Positions 1 to 11,126 are shown, counted from the first letter of the stretch. The stretch: 64,000 nt of DNA from Shewanella maritima (GCF_004295345.1 NZ_CP036200.1:3130001-3194000); one strand, 5' to 3'. Notes: generated by a model not told the origin, from the sequence alone. Program-made: numbers and translations.

Positions 1-307
1 AAGTACCAATAATTACCACGATGTCCGTTGGTTTATCGATATTCTTTAGCTTAGCAATAATTGCCTGATCAGCTTGGTATTGCTGATATTCCTCAGCATA
101 GCCTGGTAGCTGCTGCTCAATTTGTTGTTGGCTAACAATTCCTGTGATAATCACTTCTTCAGTCTCCTCACTACAAGTGGCAATAAAGCCTTTGTTGGTT
201 TCTGCGTCGAATGCACAGCCGCTGCCAGCAAAACTTGGTACAGCGAATAGTGTGGATGATAAAAGTAAAGCGCTGGAAACGAAAACAGTTTTAGTGATTT
301 TTTGCAT
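1..307 (-). CDS. Secreted thioredoxin-like protein, N-terminal part (runs off window)
   Basis: An open frame on the minus strand starts with ATG at 307 and continues past the left edge, giving 102 codons. Residues 1-27 are a clear Sec signal peptide: a basic start (MQKITK), a hydrophobic core and a likely cleavage after PSFA. The mature part begins GSGCAFDAETNKGF. The visible sequence ends in DIVVIIGT, a hydrophobic strand of the kind that precedes the WCxxC motif of thioredoxin folds. That motif would lie just outside the window, so the thioredoxin call is inference from this one strand and the export signal. The plus-strand frame at 144-377 is its antisense shadow. It lies downstream of the hemB terminator and so is probably a separate transcription unit. 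Confidence 0.6.
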   Translation of the reverse strand, partial: MQKITKTVFVSSALLLSSTLFAVPSFAGSGCAFDAETNKGFIATCSEETEEVIITGIVSQQQIEQQLPGYAEEYQQYQADQAIIAKLKNIDKPTDIVVIIGT

Positions 308-406
308 AAGTTCTACAACTTCTTTAAAAGAAACTTTACCTATTATTCAATCACTGTACATGCTAATTAAGAAGTAATCGATGAACGATTTGTAAGCTGT
401 ATCACT

Positions 407-433
407 AAAAAAAGGGAAGCATCAGCTTCCCTT
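407..433 (-). terminator. Rho-independent terminator of hemB
   Basis: GGGAAGC at 414-420 and GCTTCCC at 425-431 form a 7-bp stem with loop ATCA. On the minus strand it is followed by seven T. It lies about 85 bp after the hemB stop codon. Confidence 0.85.
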
Positions 434-515
434 AATTTTGATTTCATTTTGTTATCACACTATTTAAAAAACTGTGATATCAATGGTTTCTCTTTGAGTT
501 TGCGTCCTAGCGTGC

Positions 516-1547
<1,032 letters not shown>

Positions 1548-3530
1548 TTATTCTGTTGTTTGCTCAAAGTAACAAACTTTATTTCGGCCACTGCGTTTGG
1601 CGTCATATAAGGCTTTATCAGCCTGATCCAGCAGCTGCATTGGATGAGTCTCATCTTCAATGATAGCTACGCATACGCCAATACTAATGGTCAGTGGGAA
1701 CGATTGCCCTTGCCAGTGAATTTGTAACTCACTCACAGCTTTGCGCATTTGCTCTGCCACTACCATGGCACCTTGTTTGGTCGTGTTCGGCAGTATGATA
1801 GCAAACTCTTCGCCGCCAAAACGTGACACCAGATCGGTTGGACGTTTTATTTGTGCAGATAATGTTTTAGCAATTGCTTGAATAGTGCTGTCGCCAGCAA
1901 GGTGACCATATTGATCATTGATAGGCTTAAATTTGTCAATATCTACCATCAATAATCCCATTGGGGTTTGTTGACGGCGACTGATACGCCCTTCAGCAAC
2001 CAGGCGCTTGTCAAAGGCGTGGCGGTTTTTAACGCCAGTGAGCGGATCTGTGGTGCTTTGCTCTGTCAGTTTTTGATTGACGTCATTTAGCTCGCGTAAA
2101 GTTACTTCGAGCTCAAGGGTGCGCTCTTGCACCATATTCTCTAGGCGCTCATTGGTCTCTTCTTCAATGCGAACTGCTTCCTCGCGGTTTTGGCGAATAC
2201 GCTCGGCTTGCTCTAAGGCTTTCTGTTGAATGCGCAACTTATCTTTACGCTCTTCGTTGTAGCGAATGGCCAGCACTGCCGCCATGATAATGACTTCAAA
2301 GGTTAACCCGAAGGTAACAGGTGTTTGCAGCTTCCAGTTTAGATCGAGAATACCAAAGTACAATAAGCCGCTAACCATACCGCCCGTTAGCAAACCTAAG
2401 CGAGCAATAAAGTACAAGGTGGCATTGCGAATACCGCTAAGTGATTGCACGAGTGCCACTCCCGCCATCCAACTCAGGGTCACCATGATGGTGATAAATA
2501 CGATATACAAACTCACGCTATAGTCGATAAGTGGCAGTAATAGGCTAAGCGCTAGTGAGCTGACGGCCAGAATGCGACAGGTACGTAGCATATTGATATT
2601 ACGGTATTTAAGCTGCAGGACCTTTTCGGTGAACATTAATGAAAATGCCAGAATAATTGGCAATATAATGATTAACACGTGTTGTTGCAGCTTAGGTGAC
2701 TCAGGCCAAATAAATTGAAAACCAACCCCGTGCAAAGTGATGATCATCAATGAGATACCTAGCACATACCCACAGTAGTAACTGTAGCTATATGAGCCTG
2801 ATGCCAGTGCGATAAACAAACTGAAAACAGCGATAGCGAGCAACATACCTATTTGAATGCCATGGAGTAAGTTGCTGCTTTCCATGGTTTCAGTTAGATC
2901 ATTTGGCGACCACAGGGTCATCGGCAAGTTCATATTGCCTTTGGTGTCGATACGTAGGTAAAAGGTGTGGGTTTGCTGCGGCTCAATGTCAAAAGGATAA
3001 AGGAAGATGTTGCTGTGCAGCGGCCTTTGATTGAAAGGCAAGGTATCACCCATGCGTTCAAAGTTAGTGATTTTGCCATCAATGAAATGATACAGCTTAA
3101 TACTATCAAGCAGTGGGTTATCTAGGGCAATAATTCGGGATAACATCTCATCATCTGGATTGTATATGCTCATGGCGACCCAGATGTTTTTCACCCCAAT
3201 CCTGTGGTTGGCATCTTGTTTTAGCGCCTGCCATTGGCTAATGGGTTCCGATAAAATGGAGGGTAGTTTACTTATTTCTTGGGTTTTATGAATATACAGC
3301 CAGTCTTGTAAATCGATTTTGGTGATTGAGTCAGCGGTTAAGCGCAGTGGGACAAAGCTTGCTTGAGGCGACGAAGCTACCTTTGGGCTGTGTTCGATTT
3401 GGTTTGCCGCATTATGTTTGGCAGTATTGATGTTATCAGGCGCAGTAGCCTGTGCCCAAGTTGCAAAAAATCCTATCCATATCGTGATGATAAATAAACT
3501 AACTAGCGCAAAAAGTCCTTTAGCGTTCAA
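1548..3530 (-). CDS. Membrane diguanylate cyclase, 7TMR-DISM sensor with GGDEF domain
   Basis: Predicted c-di-GMP synthase with a periplasmic sensor. I place the start at a TTG at 3530, because it has GGAG ten bases upstream and yields a clean signal peptide (MNAKGLFALVSLF... ending TWAQA); the longest frame would start at 3647 deep inside tatD. With the TTG start the protein has 660 residues. Order: signal peptide, periplasmic sensing region of about 170 residues, seven hydrophobic segments (about 195-400), a coiled coil (about 420-500), then GGDEF. The active-site motif is GGEEF (about 572-576), and RPTD nine residues earlier is an intact RxxD inhibitory site, so feedback-regulated activity is expected. 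It overlaps the tatD end by 11 bp, suggesting translational coupling. The ligand is unknown. Confidence 0.88.
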   Translation of the reverse strand: MNAKGLFALVSLFIITIWIGFFATWAQATAPDNINTAKHNAANQIEHSPKVASSPQASFVPLRLTADSITKIDLQDWLYIHKTQEISKLPSILSEPISQWQALKQDANHRIGVKNIWVAMSIYNPDDEMLSRIIALDNPLLDSIKLYHFIDGKITNFERMGDTLPFNQRPLHSNIFLYPFDIEPQQTHTFYLRIDTKGNMNLPMTLWSPNDLTETMESSNLLHGIQIGMLLAIAVFSLFIALASGSYSYSYYCGYVLGISLMIITLHGVGFQFIWPESPKLQQHVLIIILPIILAFSLMFTEKVLQLKYRNINMLRTCRILAVSSLALSLLLPLIDYSVSLYIVFITIMVTLSWMAGVALVQSLSGIRNATLYFIARLGLLTGGMVSGLLYFGILDLNWKLQTPVTFGLTFEVIIMAAVLAIRYNEERKDKLRIQQKALEQAERIRQNREEAVRIEEETNERLENMVQERTLELEVTLRELNDVNQKLTEQSTTDPLTGVKNRHAFDKRLVAEGRISRRQQTPMGLLMVDIDKFKPINDQYGHLAGDSTIQAIAKTLSAQIKRPTDLVSRFGGEEFAIILPNTTKQGAMVVAEQMRKAVSELQIHWQGQSFPLTISIGVCVAIIEDETHPMQLLDQADKALYDAKRSGRNKVCYFEQTTE

Positions 3531-4344
3531 CCCGTTGTGTCTCCAACACAGTATCTTCAAGATTAAAAAATGCTTGGCTATTATCATAGCAGTGTTTAGC
3601 CAATTGTTCAGGGCATTGATCGCGTAACTTTGCCATAGTTTCAACAATATAGGGTAAATACTGTGGCAAGTTCTTACTCGATTTTGGTTTAGGGCGCATG
3701 CTTCTTGGCAGCAAGTAAGGGCTGTCAGTTTCTGCCATTAGGCGGTTGTTTGGGATCAGTGGAACTAACTGTGCTAATTCCTGGCCGCGGCGTTCATCGC
3801 ATATCCAACCTGTAATACCAATATACAAGTCTTGCTGTAAGCACGCTTCTAGTTCAACTTGAGTGCCAGTAAAACAGTGTAACAGTGCTCTAGGCAGCTC
3901 AGGTCGGTAGTCCTTGAGGATATCAATAAAGTCATCGTGCGCCTCACGGCAATGCATTAACACTGGCATGTTAAGCTCACAGGCGATTTCAAGCTGTTTA
4001 GCAAATACGTCTCGCTGCAGATCTCGCGGTGAAAAATCGCGGTTATAATCCAGGCCGCATTCACCAATTGCAACTACCTCAGGTTTTGCCGCCAAGGTTA
4101 TGATGCTTTGGCGGCTATGCTGATCCCAATCTTTAGCATGATGTGGATGCACGCCCGCAGTGCTGAACAGTTTTCCGGGGTGGGCAGAGCAAAGTCGTTG
4201 AGACTCGATGCTCTCATCGATATCGCTACCGATAACAATCAAGGGAGACACACCCACATTAGCCGCGTCACTAATCACACTGTCGATATGGTTAGCTAAT
4301 TGCGGGCTTAGGATGTTCACCGCGATGTCGATATGCTGCACCAC
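3520..4344 (-). CDS. tatD: TatD family metal-dependent DNase
   Basis: A 274-residue TIM-barrel metal-dependent hydrolase of the TatD family, known as 3'-5' exonuclease in quality control and DNA degradation and not essential for Tat transport. Family motifs are in order: GVHPHH (about 65), GECGLDYNRDFSP (about 94), MHCREAHDDF (about 130), HCFTGT (about 156) and ETDSPYLLPR near 206. The start is a GTG that overlaps the stop codon of the upstream gene by one base (TAGTG), indicating coupling. The N-terminus begins with IDIAVN in place of the more common DxHxH motif, as in E. coli TatD. Confidence 0.95.
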   Translation of the reverse strand: MVQHIDIAVNILSPQLANHIDSVISDAANVGVSPLIVIGSDIDESIESQRLCSAHPGKLFSTAGVHPHHAKDWDQHSRQSIITLAAKPEVVAIGECGLDYNRDFSPRDLQRDVFAKQLEIACELNMPVLMHCREAHDDFIDILKDYRPELPRALLHCFTGTQVELEACLQQDLYIGITGWICDERRGQELAQLVPLIPNNRLMAETDSPYLLPRSMRPKPKSSKNLPQYLPYIVETMAKLRDQCPEQLAKHCYDNSQAFFNLEDTVLETQRVER

Positions 4345-4871
4345 TATTTAACTCTTTTTACTCTCGTGGTGCTGTTGCGGTCTTCAACGCCAAGATTAAA
4401 TGAGCCAAACATCCCTGTTTCAATGCTGACAACTTGCCCTGGTTTTAACTTGTAGCGGCGAGATTCACTCTGTTTCCATACCTGCCCATTATCTAACGTA
4501 ATAATAAAGGCGTCATATGGGTCTTTTTTTACATTAACTATGGTGGCGGAGATTTTCTCAACCTCCTCTTCTACTTTCTTTTTGAGGCCAAACTCTTGCT
4601 GCTGGCTAGTGATTGATTCTGATACTGAAGCTGTGCTTACCGAGGCTGTATTTGCAACAACTACTGGCGGGGCTTGTTCGGTCGAGTTTGCAACTGGTTG
4701 AATGGACATAGTGCCCACTGAAGCTGCTAGCTTGTCGTAACAAATTAGCCTATCTAATTTATCTTGTACGCCACCACACTGAATTAGTTGTTGCTCTAAC
4801 GAGGTATTTGCCAACACTGGCATGGCACAAAAAGAAGTGATAAATGCGGTGGTTATCCAACGAAGCTTCAT
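4344..4871 (-). CDS. Secreted protein of unknown function between tatC and tatD
   Basis: I do not recognise a named family. The start chosen at 4871 has AGGA eight bases upstream and gives a 21-residue signal peptide (MKLRWITTAF... PVLA); an upstream ATG at 4922 lies within the tatC terminator and is unlikely. The 175-residue protein has two cysteines in a short N-terminal motif (CGGVQDKLDRLICYDKLA), a low-complexity A/S/V/T region, a charged EEVEEE helix, and a C-terminal beta-rich part (ATIVNVKKDPYDAFIITLDN onward) resembling a small SH3-like barrel. It lies after the tatABC terminator and before tatD, to which it is coupled by a one-base overlap. A periplasmic or envelope role is inferred. 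Confidence 0.75.
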   Translation of the reverse strand: MKLRWITTAFITSFCAMPVLANTSLEQQLIQCGGVQDKLDRLICYDKLAASVGTMSIQPVANSTEQAPPVVVANTASVSTASVSESITSQQQEFGLKKKVEEEVEKISATIVNVKKDPYDAFIITLDNGQVWKQSESRRYKLKPGQVVSIETGMFGSFNLGVEDRNSTTRVKRVK

Positions 4872-4902
4872 AAAAACCGTCCTGTTGTTTTTGTTATGGC
4901 AT

Positions 4903-4927
4903 AAAAAAGGGTGGAAACCCACCCTTT
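4903..4927 (-). terminator. Rho-independent terminator of tatABC
   Basis: GGGTGG (4909-4914) pairs with CCACCC (4919-4924), extended by AAA/TTT; on the minus strand a run of six T follows. It lies about 40 bp after the tatC stop, so the next secreted-protein gene needs readthrough or its own promoter. Confidence 0.85.
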
Positions 4928-4965
4928 AGATAACGCGATGCTTGTTATGTCAGCCTGATTACTGA

Positions 4966-5718
4966 TTAAGAATCCTCACTTGCGGTGGGCTCTTCTTCGT
5001 CATCGCCTTTGGGTGTGTACATCCTAGCAGCAATCAAACCGCCTTCAAATAGCAGTAGCATAGGAATTGCCAGCATGGTTTGCGAGATAATGTCAGGCGG
5101 TGTTAACAGCATGCCAATAACAAACGCACCTACGATAATGTAAGGACGTTTTGTTTGTAGCTCTTGTGGTGTTGTCACACCTGCCCAGCAAAGTAGTACC
5201 ACAGCAACTGGGATTTCAAAGGCTAAACCAAAGGCAAAAAACAGCTTTAAAATAAAGCTTAAATAGCTGCTTATGTCGGTTGCGACTTCAACTCCCTCTG
5301 GAGCTACACTGGTGAAAAAGCCAAAGACCACTGGGAACACCACGTAATACGCGAATGCTATACCAAGATAAAACAGCAGTGTACTACTGACGAGCAATGG
5401 CACAACTAAGCGTTTTTCGTGCTTATAAAGTCCAGGGGCGATAAACGACCAGATTTGGAATAACACATAAGGTATTGCCACAAAAAATGACAGTACTAAG
5501 GTTAATTTAAACGGCGCAAAGAACGGCGCTGCAACGTCTGTGGCAATCATGCTGCCGGTTTCTGGCAGAGATTGCATCAATGGCGTTGCGACATATTGAT
5601 AGATATCGTTCGCCCAATATACGGTGGCGACGAATACTAGCAATACGCTGGCAATTGCTCTTAGCAGCTTGGTTCTTAATTCAAGCAAATGACTAATAAG
5701 AGGTTGCTGTTGCGACAT
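4966..5718 (-). CDS. tatC: Twin-arginine translocase subunit TatC
   Basis: TatC is the multi-spanning inner-membrane receptor that binds twin-arginine signal peptides together with TatB. The 250-residue protein has the family N-terminus ([12 protein letters not shown]), the conserved loop [12 protein letters not shown] near residues 90-101, and six hydrophobic segments; the cytoplasmic tail is acidic ([12 protein letters not shown]). It is the last gene of tatABC, three bases downstream of tatB, and is followed by a strong terminator. The length is typical. Confidence 0.97.
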   Translation of the reverse strand: MSQQQPLISHLLELRTKLLRAIASVLLVFVATVYWANDIYQYVATPLMQSLPETGSMIATDVAAPFFAPFKLTLVLSFFVAIPYVLFQIWSFIAPGLYKHEKRLVVPLLVSSTLLFYLGIAFAYYVVFPVVFGFFTSVAPEGVEVATDISSYLSFILKLFFAFGLAFEIPVAVVLLCWAGVTTPQELQTKRPYIIVGAFVIGMLLTPPDIISQTMLAIPMLLLFEGGLIAARMYTPKGDDEEEPTASEDS

Positions 5719-5721
5719 GAA

Positions 5722-6138
5722 TTATCCGTTAGGTTTTGAGCTAGTCTCGCTGTTGTCAGCGCTTTTACTCGAGGTTTCCTGAGTATCGCTTGCCGTAGAT
5801 TTTGGCTTGATACTAGGTGTAGTAGCTGATGAGTCATCGTCAACTTGGTAAGGACGATTAACCGATTGAGCCGCTTCTTTTAGTTGGTCGATAGACTGTT
5901 GCAACTCAGGAGAAAGGTTAGATAAACCTTTGTTTTCTGCCTTTTTCAGATCTGAGTGTAGCTGCTCAATCTGCAGCTCTTGCTCCAGTTCATCTTTAAC
6001 AGAGTTAGCCATGCGTTTCATCGCACGGATCCAACCTGTGATTGAGCGAACTGCGACGGGTAATCTTTCGGGGCCAAGTACCACTAGCCCCAATATGCCT
6101 ATCAGCAGCAGCTCCATAAAGCCGATACCGTCAAACAT
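5722..6138 (-). CDS. tatB: Twin-arginine translocase subunit TatB
   Basis: TatB is a single-span protein that forms the signal-peptide-binding complex with TatC. The N-terminus [20 protein letters not shown] is the membrane helix, followed by the [11 protein letters not shown] hinge and amphipathic helix typical of TatB. The C-terminal half is a charged, serine/threonine-rich tail of low conservation. At 138 residues the size is normal. It sits six bases after tatA and three before tatC. Confidence 0.95.
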   Translation of the reverse strand: MFDGIGFMELLLIGILGLVVLGPERLPVAVRSITGWIRAMKRMANSVKDELEQELQIEQLHSDLKKAENKGLSNLSPELQQSIDQLKEAAQSVNRPYQVDDDSSATTPSIKPKSTASDTQETSSKSADNSETSSKPNG

Positions 6139-6144
6139 AATCGA

Positions 6145-6375
6145 TTACGCCTGTTCTTTATCCTTAGACTCAGGCTTTTTTTCTTCAGCCTGTTGTGAAG
6201 TTTGTGCAACTTCTTTTTCTTCTAGTGCTTTTTTGTCTTCGTCAGACATGGCGTTCTTGAAGCCTTTCACTGCCCCACCAAGATCACCACCAAGCGAACG
6301 TAGTTTCTTCGTTCCGAATAGTAATACGACAATTAACGCAATAATAAGAAGCTGCCAAATACTGATGCCGCCCAT
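6145..6375 (-). CDS. tatA: Twin-arginine translocase subunit TatA
   Basis: TatA forms the protein-conducting assembly of the Tat system. The 76-residue product starts [20 protein letters not shown], the single membrane helix, then [20 protein letters not shown], the hinge and amphipathic helix of the family, then an acidic/lysine tail. AAGAGG seven bases before the ATG supports the start. The gap to ubiB is 132 bp, so tatABC may have a promoter there in addition to readthrough from ubiB. Confidence 0.96.
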   Translation of the reverse strand: MGGISIWQLLIIALIVVLLFGTKKLRSLGGDLGGAVKGFKNAMSDEDKKALEEKEVAQTSQQAEEKKPESKDKEQA

Positions 6376-6507
6376 GAAGATTTCCTCTTAAAAAATGAGA
6401 TGTAATTTGTTACTTAAATTGTCAAACAATGGCAACTTTCGTTACTGGGGTAAGATGATAGTGCCAAATAATTTAAGTATTATGAACTTCTAATAAATAA
6501 GTGCTAG

Positions 6508-8157
6508 CTAAAATTTACGATTCTTTGGTCTAGATCTCCATCCGACCAGCCATAACACCGTACCTAAGCTAATGCTTACATAAGCTGGCCATAGTGTAAC
6601 GCTTTGAGTAAATAATATTGTGCCACAGATCAACAATACGGCAGAAGTGATTAATAGATATTGGCTTTTGTGAGATTTTTGTTGGAAATTCAGGTATCTA
6701 TCTAACATTTGTTGCTGGGTTCCCAGCAGTTTTCGGCCCATTTTCAGGTTATCGATAACCAGTTCAGGGATTTCCGGAAGCTTATCGGACCAATAAGGGA
6801 TATTGGCTTTTACTTTATTATACATAGCTTTAGGGCCAACTTGCTCCGACATCCACTCTTCTAAAAACGGTTTTGCTGTTTGCCAAAGATCAAGTTGTGG
6901 GTAGAGTTGCCTTCCTAAGCCTTCGATATAAAGTAAGGTTTTTTCAAGTAATACCAACTGTGGTTGTACCACAATGTCAAACTGACGCGCGGTTCTAAAT
7001 AGCTCAAGTAGCACGTGACCAAATGAGATTTCATCAAGCGGCTTGTTGAACATAGGCTCACACACAACTTTAACAGCTTGTTCAAACGCCAGCACATCGG
7101 TGTTTTCAGATACCCAACCTGACTCAATGTAAAGCTGAGCAATGCGGTGATAGTCGCGGTTGAAAAAGGCTAAGAAGTTCTCTGCAAGGTAGCGCTTATC
7201 TTGTTCGGTTAAGGTACCCATAATCCCGCAATCGAGCCCGATGTAATAAGGGTTTTCTGGGTGCTCCTCGCTAATGAAAATATTGCCAGGATGCATATCA
7301 GCATGGAAGAAGTTATCGCGAAATACTTGAGTGAAAAACAGTTCAACGCCGCGTTCAGCCAGCAGTTTTAGGTTGGTCCCCTGGGCTTTTAATGCGTCAG
7401 TGTCAGATACAGGAATACCATAAACACGCTCCATCACCATCAGGCGAGGGTAGCAGTGTTCTTCATAAACGTAAGGTATGTATAGCGCATCTGAATCGAG
7501 GAAATTATTGCGCAGCTTGATGGCGTTTAAAGCTTCAAGTTTGAGATTCAATTCACCCAAAATTGTTATTTGGTAGTCTTCAATGACCTCTGCAGGACGT
7601 AGACGGTTGCCTTCACCCAAAATACGCTCAAGCATGTTGGCGCCTTGAGACATCATCAGTAAGTCTGCGCGGATTTTTTGTTCCACATTTGGGCGCAGTA
7701 CTTTCAGAACGACTTCTTTACCATTGGACTTTAAGGTTGCCGTGTGTACTTGCGAGATAGATGCTGATGCTAGAGGTGTCTCATCGAAGTTATCGAATAG
7801 TGATTCAATGGGCGCTTTTAGCTCTTCCTCGATGGCTTGCCTTGCTAAGGCGGAGTCAAAGGGCGGTACCCTGTCTTGCAGCATAGCGAGTTGGTAAGCC
7901 CACTCGTCATCAAGCAAGTCTCTGCGGGTTGACAGCATTTGCCCAAGCTTGATGTAAACCGGCCCGAGCTCTTGCATCGCCAGTTTTAGGCGCTCAGCTG
8001 AGGTTTTGTCTTTGTGCTTGTTGCGCAGCCAGAATAGGCTGGCGCGAGCCATACGGAAATACCAAGGCGCTTTGTGTTTAGAAATGAGGTCGTCTAAACC
8101 ATAATTGAGAATGGTTTTGATGACTTGATAGCCGCGCTTGATACTTGCAATGGTCAT
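6508..8157 (-). CDS. ubiB: Ubiquinone biosynthesis ATPase/kinase-like protein UbiB
   Basis: UbiB is an atypical kinase/ATPase of the ABC1/ADCK family needed for ubiquinone synthesis. The 549-residue protein shows the KxGQ motif (YIKLGQ, K70-Q73) that replaces the glycine-rich loop position, the alanine-rich loop ASASISQVH (130-138), the ATP lysine in VVLKV (152), catalytic [10 protein letters not shown], and the metal-binding GLDCGIMG. Two hydrophobic segments at the C-terminus (about 500-540) anchor it to the inner membrane. It follows ubiJ by 79 bp in the order ubiE-ubiJ-ubiB. Confidence 0.97.
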   Translation of the reverse strand: MTIASIKRGYQVIKTILNYGLDDLISKHKAPWYFRMARASLFWLRNKHKDKTSAERLKLAMQELGPVYIKLGQMLSTRRDLLDDEWAYQLAMLQDRVPPFDSALARQAIEEELKAPIESLFDNFDETPLASASISQVHTATLKSNGKEVVLKVLRPNVEQKIRADLLMMSQGANMLERILGEGNRLRPAEVIEDYQITILGELNLKLEALNAIKLRNNFLDSDALYIPYVYEEHCYPRLMVMERVYGIPVSDTDALKAQGTNLKLLAERGVELFFTQVFRDNFFHADMHPGNIFISEEHPENPYYIGLDCGIMGTLTEQDKRYLAENFLAFFNRDYHRIAQLYIESGWVSENTDVLAFEQAVKVVCEPMFNKPLDEISFGHVLLELFRTARQFDIVVQPQLVLLEKTLLYIEGLGRQLYPQLDLWQTAKPFLEEWMSEQVGPKAMYNKVKANIPYWSDKLPEIPELVIDNLKMGRKLLGTQQQMLDRYLNFQQKSHKSQYLLITSAVLLICGTILFTQSVTLWPAYVSISLGTVLWLVGWRSRPKNRKF

Positions 8158-8236
8158 GAATGTCCTTTTTTATCGTGTAGCTTGTCCTTGAAGAGCCTTA
8201 AATTAGCGAGCAATTATCAATGCTAACTGAATACAA

Positions 8237-8854
8237 TTAACTTAGTCGCCGGGTCAGCAGAGTGACTCTATTAGCTAGCGATTCTGCATCTTTACTTAGG
8301 TCTTCAAGGTTGTCGCAAAAGTGCAGGTATTCAATTTTGTGCACAGCGACTTTAAATTCTTCTGTTGCTAATTGCCCTATATGATCCAGGCTTTTACCAA
8401 ATACCTGTTTCGCCGATTTCGCTAACCATTTGCTGTGTTCTGTGAGCATATGGGTGGGGCCGTCACCAACATATTTCGACAGAGGCTCGGCAATATCAAA
8501 ATCTATGTGCTGTACAAAATGGCTGAAGGTTTGCAACAGTTGGATATCGCCTTCTAAGCGTAATTTATCCTGCTTAATCAACTCGGTGAGGTTAGCGCCT
8601 TCCTTAATTTGATATAGCGTCGAGGCATCGGCATCGACCCGAACATCGACCTCACCTTCATAGCGGCTAAGTACTTGAAGTTGCTTAGCAAACACCAAGT
8701 ACATTGGCCAACTTAGTTGACTCAGCTGAATGCAAAACACCTTACCATGTAGGTTTTTTAGTTTGGCGTAGTCCATCTTTGCTTGGGTAGGCAGAGCAGC
8801 AAAGGCGGTTTCAATTGCGCTGCATGTGAGCAGCGCGAAATGGTTTAACGCCAT
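8237..8854 (-). CDS. ubiJ: Ubiquinone biosynthesis accessory factor UbiJ
   Basis: UbiJ carries an SCP2 lipid-binding domain and with UbiK helps organise the soluble Ubi complex that handles hydrophobic intermediates. The 205-residue protein has the SCP2-like N-terminal part (about 20-110) and a C-terminal helical region with a weak coiled coil (about 140-205). Its ATG overlaps the ubiE stop codon by one base (TAATG), so the two are translationally coupled. Identification rests on position between ubiE and ubiB and on the overall SCP2 pattern. Confidence 0.92.
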   Translation of the reverse strand: MALNHFALLTCSAIETAFAALPTQAKMDYAKLKNLHGKVFCIQLSQLSWPMYLVFAKQLQVLSRYEGEVDVRVDADASTLYQIKEGANLTELIKQDKLRLEGDIQLLQTFSHFVQHIDFDIAEPLSKYVGDGPTHMLTEHSKWLAKSAKQVFGKSLDHIGQLATEEFKVAVHKIEYLHFCDNLEDLSKDAESLANRVTLLTRRLS

Positions 8855-9609
8855 TAAAACTTATACCCACGGTGTAAGGCGACAATACCATCAGTCATAT
8901 TGGTGTAATCCACTTGCTCAAAACCAGCATCAAGCATCATTTGCTTTAGTGTATCTTGATCTGGGTGCATGCGAATCGATTCAGCCAGATACTCGTAGCT
9001 TTCTGCATCTTGAGTGATAGCCGCGCCCATTTTGGGTAGTACTTTGAAGCTGTATAAGTCATACACTTTACGCATGACTTCATGCTTTGGCTTAGAAAAC
9101 TCAAGCACTAGTAATTTACCACCTGGCTTTAGTACACGTAGCATTGAGCGCAAAGCTGCGTCTTTATCTGTTACGTTACGCAAGCCAAATGCGATAGTAA
9201 TAATGTCGAAATGATTATCAGGAAATGGCAGTGCTTCGGCATTAGCTTGTACGTAAGATACGTTATTCACTATGCCTTTATCGCGCAGTTTAGTGCGACC
9301 AACTTTTAGCATTGAATCGTTAATGTCGGCTAACACCACTGAGCCAGTGTCACCCACGATACGTGAGAATTTTGCGGTTAAATCACCCGTACCACCAGCT
9401 AAGTCAAGAATGTTCATACCAGGGCGCGCAGCGGCGGTTTCAATGGTGTGACGTTTCCATAGACGGTGAATACCGAATGACATCACGTCATTCATAATGT
9501 CGTACTTGGCGGCGACTGAATGAAACACGTCAGCAACTAAGTCGGCTTTTTTCTCTGCTTCGACAGTTTTATAACCAAAGTGGGTGTTTTTTGAATCGCC
9601 CTCAGACAT
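8854..9609 (-). CDS. ubiE: Ubiquinone/menaquinone C-methyltransferase UbiE
   Basis: UbiE is the SAM-dependent C-methyltransferase acting in both ubiquinone and menaquinone synthesis. The 251-residue protein has the family hallmarks: [18 protein letters not shown] (36-53), SAM motif [12 protein letters not shown] (about 69-79), and the FGLRNVTD segment after motif II. It is the first gene of the leftward ubi-tat block. AGGAAATGACCC upstream supplies a ribosome site for the chosen ATG. Nothing is unusual in length or motifs. Confidence 0.97.
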   Translation of the reverse strand: MSEGDSKNTHFGYKTVEAEKKADLVADVFHSVAAKYDIMNDVMSFGIHRLWKRHTIETAAARPGMNILDLAGGTGDLTAKFSRIVGDTGSVVLADINDSMLKVGRTKLRDKGIVNNVSYVQANAEALPFPDNHFDIITIAFGLRNVTDKDAALRSMLRVLKPGGKLLVLEFSKPKHEVMRKVYDLYSFKVLPKMGAAITQDAESYEYLAESIRMHPDQDTLKQMMLDAGFEQVDYTNMTDGIVALHRGYKF

Positions 9610-9878
9610 GGGTCATTTCCTATTTTTTTAAAAATATGTGGTGCGAGTGTATGCCATTGTAACAAGATGCTGAATCTCTGTGCATTGAGATTGTGATGAT
9701 AATCAATGGTGCTTAAACCAATATGAGTGAGCCTTGGCTCCGACTTTGGTGTACTCTCGCGCTATTTTGTTTGTTGGCTTATGCCACCAACATAAATGGT
9801 TACGCTAAATTTTGTGCATTAGACCACAGTCAACAAGCAAAAATCCAGCGCATGTAGCTTCTGATGTTTGTACGTAAG

Positions 9879-10937
9879 CTAGCTCAATTTAGCTTGCTCA
9901 CGTCCTTGGATATATGAATAAATCAACTCGCTCAGTGCTTGGCTTACATCTCTAGTACCCGCTGCTTCGCCTGCGTCATGACAACTTGGTGCGGCTTCGG
10001 CGATATGGCAATAAGCAGCCGGAGATTTTAGCGCTAGGTAATAGAGATAGTGGCACGCATCGCTAAGTGGAATTCCTGCCATTGTTGATGCACTACTTGG
10101 CATCTTATTAATGGCATCCACATCTAACTCAACACCTACAGGACTGCTCGTTTGATTAAGCTTACTAACTGCTTGCTTGAGTGCGTCACTAAAACCAACT
10201 TCACGACGAACCCAGATTTGTTGATAGGTGTGCCATGAACCGCCAAAGACGCTAAGTTGTTCTAGTGTCGCTTCGCTGTTTTTTAGCTCATGCAGCCCGA
10301 GGACATGATAGTGATTTAATGCGCCGCTAGCCGCGGCATAACTAAAACCATTGCCACTATGGCGGCCTTCTTTAGGACGAAAGTCACTGTGTGGGTCAAG
10401 ATTAATTGCGGCGAGCCCTTGATTGTAATGCTGTTTGGCCGCGTTGAGGATGGGCAGAGCATTGTTGTGGCCGCCGCCAATAATAATTGGCTCAAGACCG
10501 GCCTCAAAAATAGCGTGAATAATCGGCTCGACCTGTTTATCTAATTCGGCCGTTGCAGCGCGCAAAGCATCCACCTGATTAGCTTCAACTTCACTGCTGT
10601 TAACTTCGCTGTGCTTTACGTTTGGGGTAAGCTGGATTTCACCCATGATTAAGCACTGTTTACCTGATAAAAAGCGATTGGATTGTAAGTTTAACCATTG
10701 CTGCATAGCCGCTTGAAATGCGTTACTGGCACCGCCGCGCCCCAGGTTTGCTTGCGGGCCAACATCTTCTGCAATACCAATGATGGCAAAGCGCGCCCCT
10801 TGGGTTTTAGCATTAGACAGAGCGTTTGTAAGCTCTGTATTGGTATCAATTAACTGCACTTGCTGGCCAAGTCGCTGTTCACCCGAACGTTTGCAAAGAG
10901 CTTGGTCGATATCAGACTGAGTATAGGGAATTAGCAT
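9879..10937 (-). CDS. Arginase-family hydrolase, probable formimidoylglutamase
   Basis: A 352-residue ureohydrolase-fold protein. Binuclear manganese ligands are present: GGGHNN (about 152), DPHSD (DxHxD, about 179) and ELDVDAI (DxD, about 268). It has the longer N-terminal region and EDVGPQANLGRGGA motif seen in formimidoylglutamases (HutG), which release formamide from N-formimino-glutamate in histidine degradation. The glycine in GGGHNN replaces the common aspartate. No other hut gene lies in the window, so this is an orphan; agmatinase or another guanidine hydrolase cannot be excluded. It is leftward and separate from rraA by 189 bp containing a terminator. Confidence 0.8.
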   Translation of the reverse strand: MLIPYTQSDIDQALCKRSGEQRLGQQVQLIDTNTELTNALSNAKTQGARFAIIGIAEDVGPQANLGRGGASNAFQAAMQQWLNLQSNRFLSGKQCLIMGEIQLTPNVKHSEVNSSEVEANQVDALRAATAELDKQVEPIIHAIFEAGLEPIIIGGGHNNALPILNAAKQHYNQGLAAINLDPHSDFRPKEGRHSGNGFSYAAASGALNHYHVLGLHELKNSEATLEQLSVFGGSWHTYQQIWVRREVGFSDALKQAVSKLNQTSSPVGVELDVDAINKMPSSASTMAGIPLSDACHYLYYLALKSPAAYCHIAEAAPSCHDAGEAAGTRDVSQALSELIYSYIQGREQAKLS

Positions 10938-11056
10938 GTTACATCCTTGAGTTGTGCTCGCTGTTTTTTGTCAGGGCTATGTTATTGTCAAATCACTGCA
11001 TAGAAACAAAGCTAATCGTTGGGGCAGCAGTACTCAGCGACAGTGTAAAGCACTAC

Positions 11057-11082
11057 AAAAAAAGCCAGCAAAGCTGGCTTTT
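11057..11082 (-). terminator. Terminator after rraA
   Basis: AAGCCAGC (11062-11069) and GCTGGCTT (11073-11080) form a stem with an AAA loop; seven T follow on the minus strand. It lies 45 bp after the rraA stop. Confidence 0.85.
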
Positions 11083-11126
11083 AATCATTTACGTGCCGCG
11101 TTATCGCGCCAATTTTAACTAAAGCG

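Noticed and set aside
144..377. Plus-strand open frame of 77 codons at the left edge
   Set aside because: It is antisense to the minus-strand reading frame that has a clear signal peptide and runs off the edge.
9724..9858. 43-codon frame beginning MSEPWLRLWCTLALF
   Set aside because: Hydrophobic but without a ribosome site and outside any recognisable context; could be chance.
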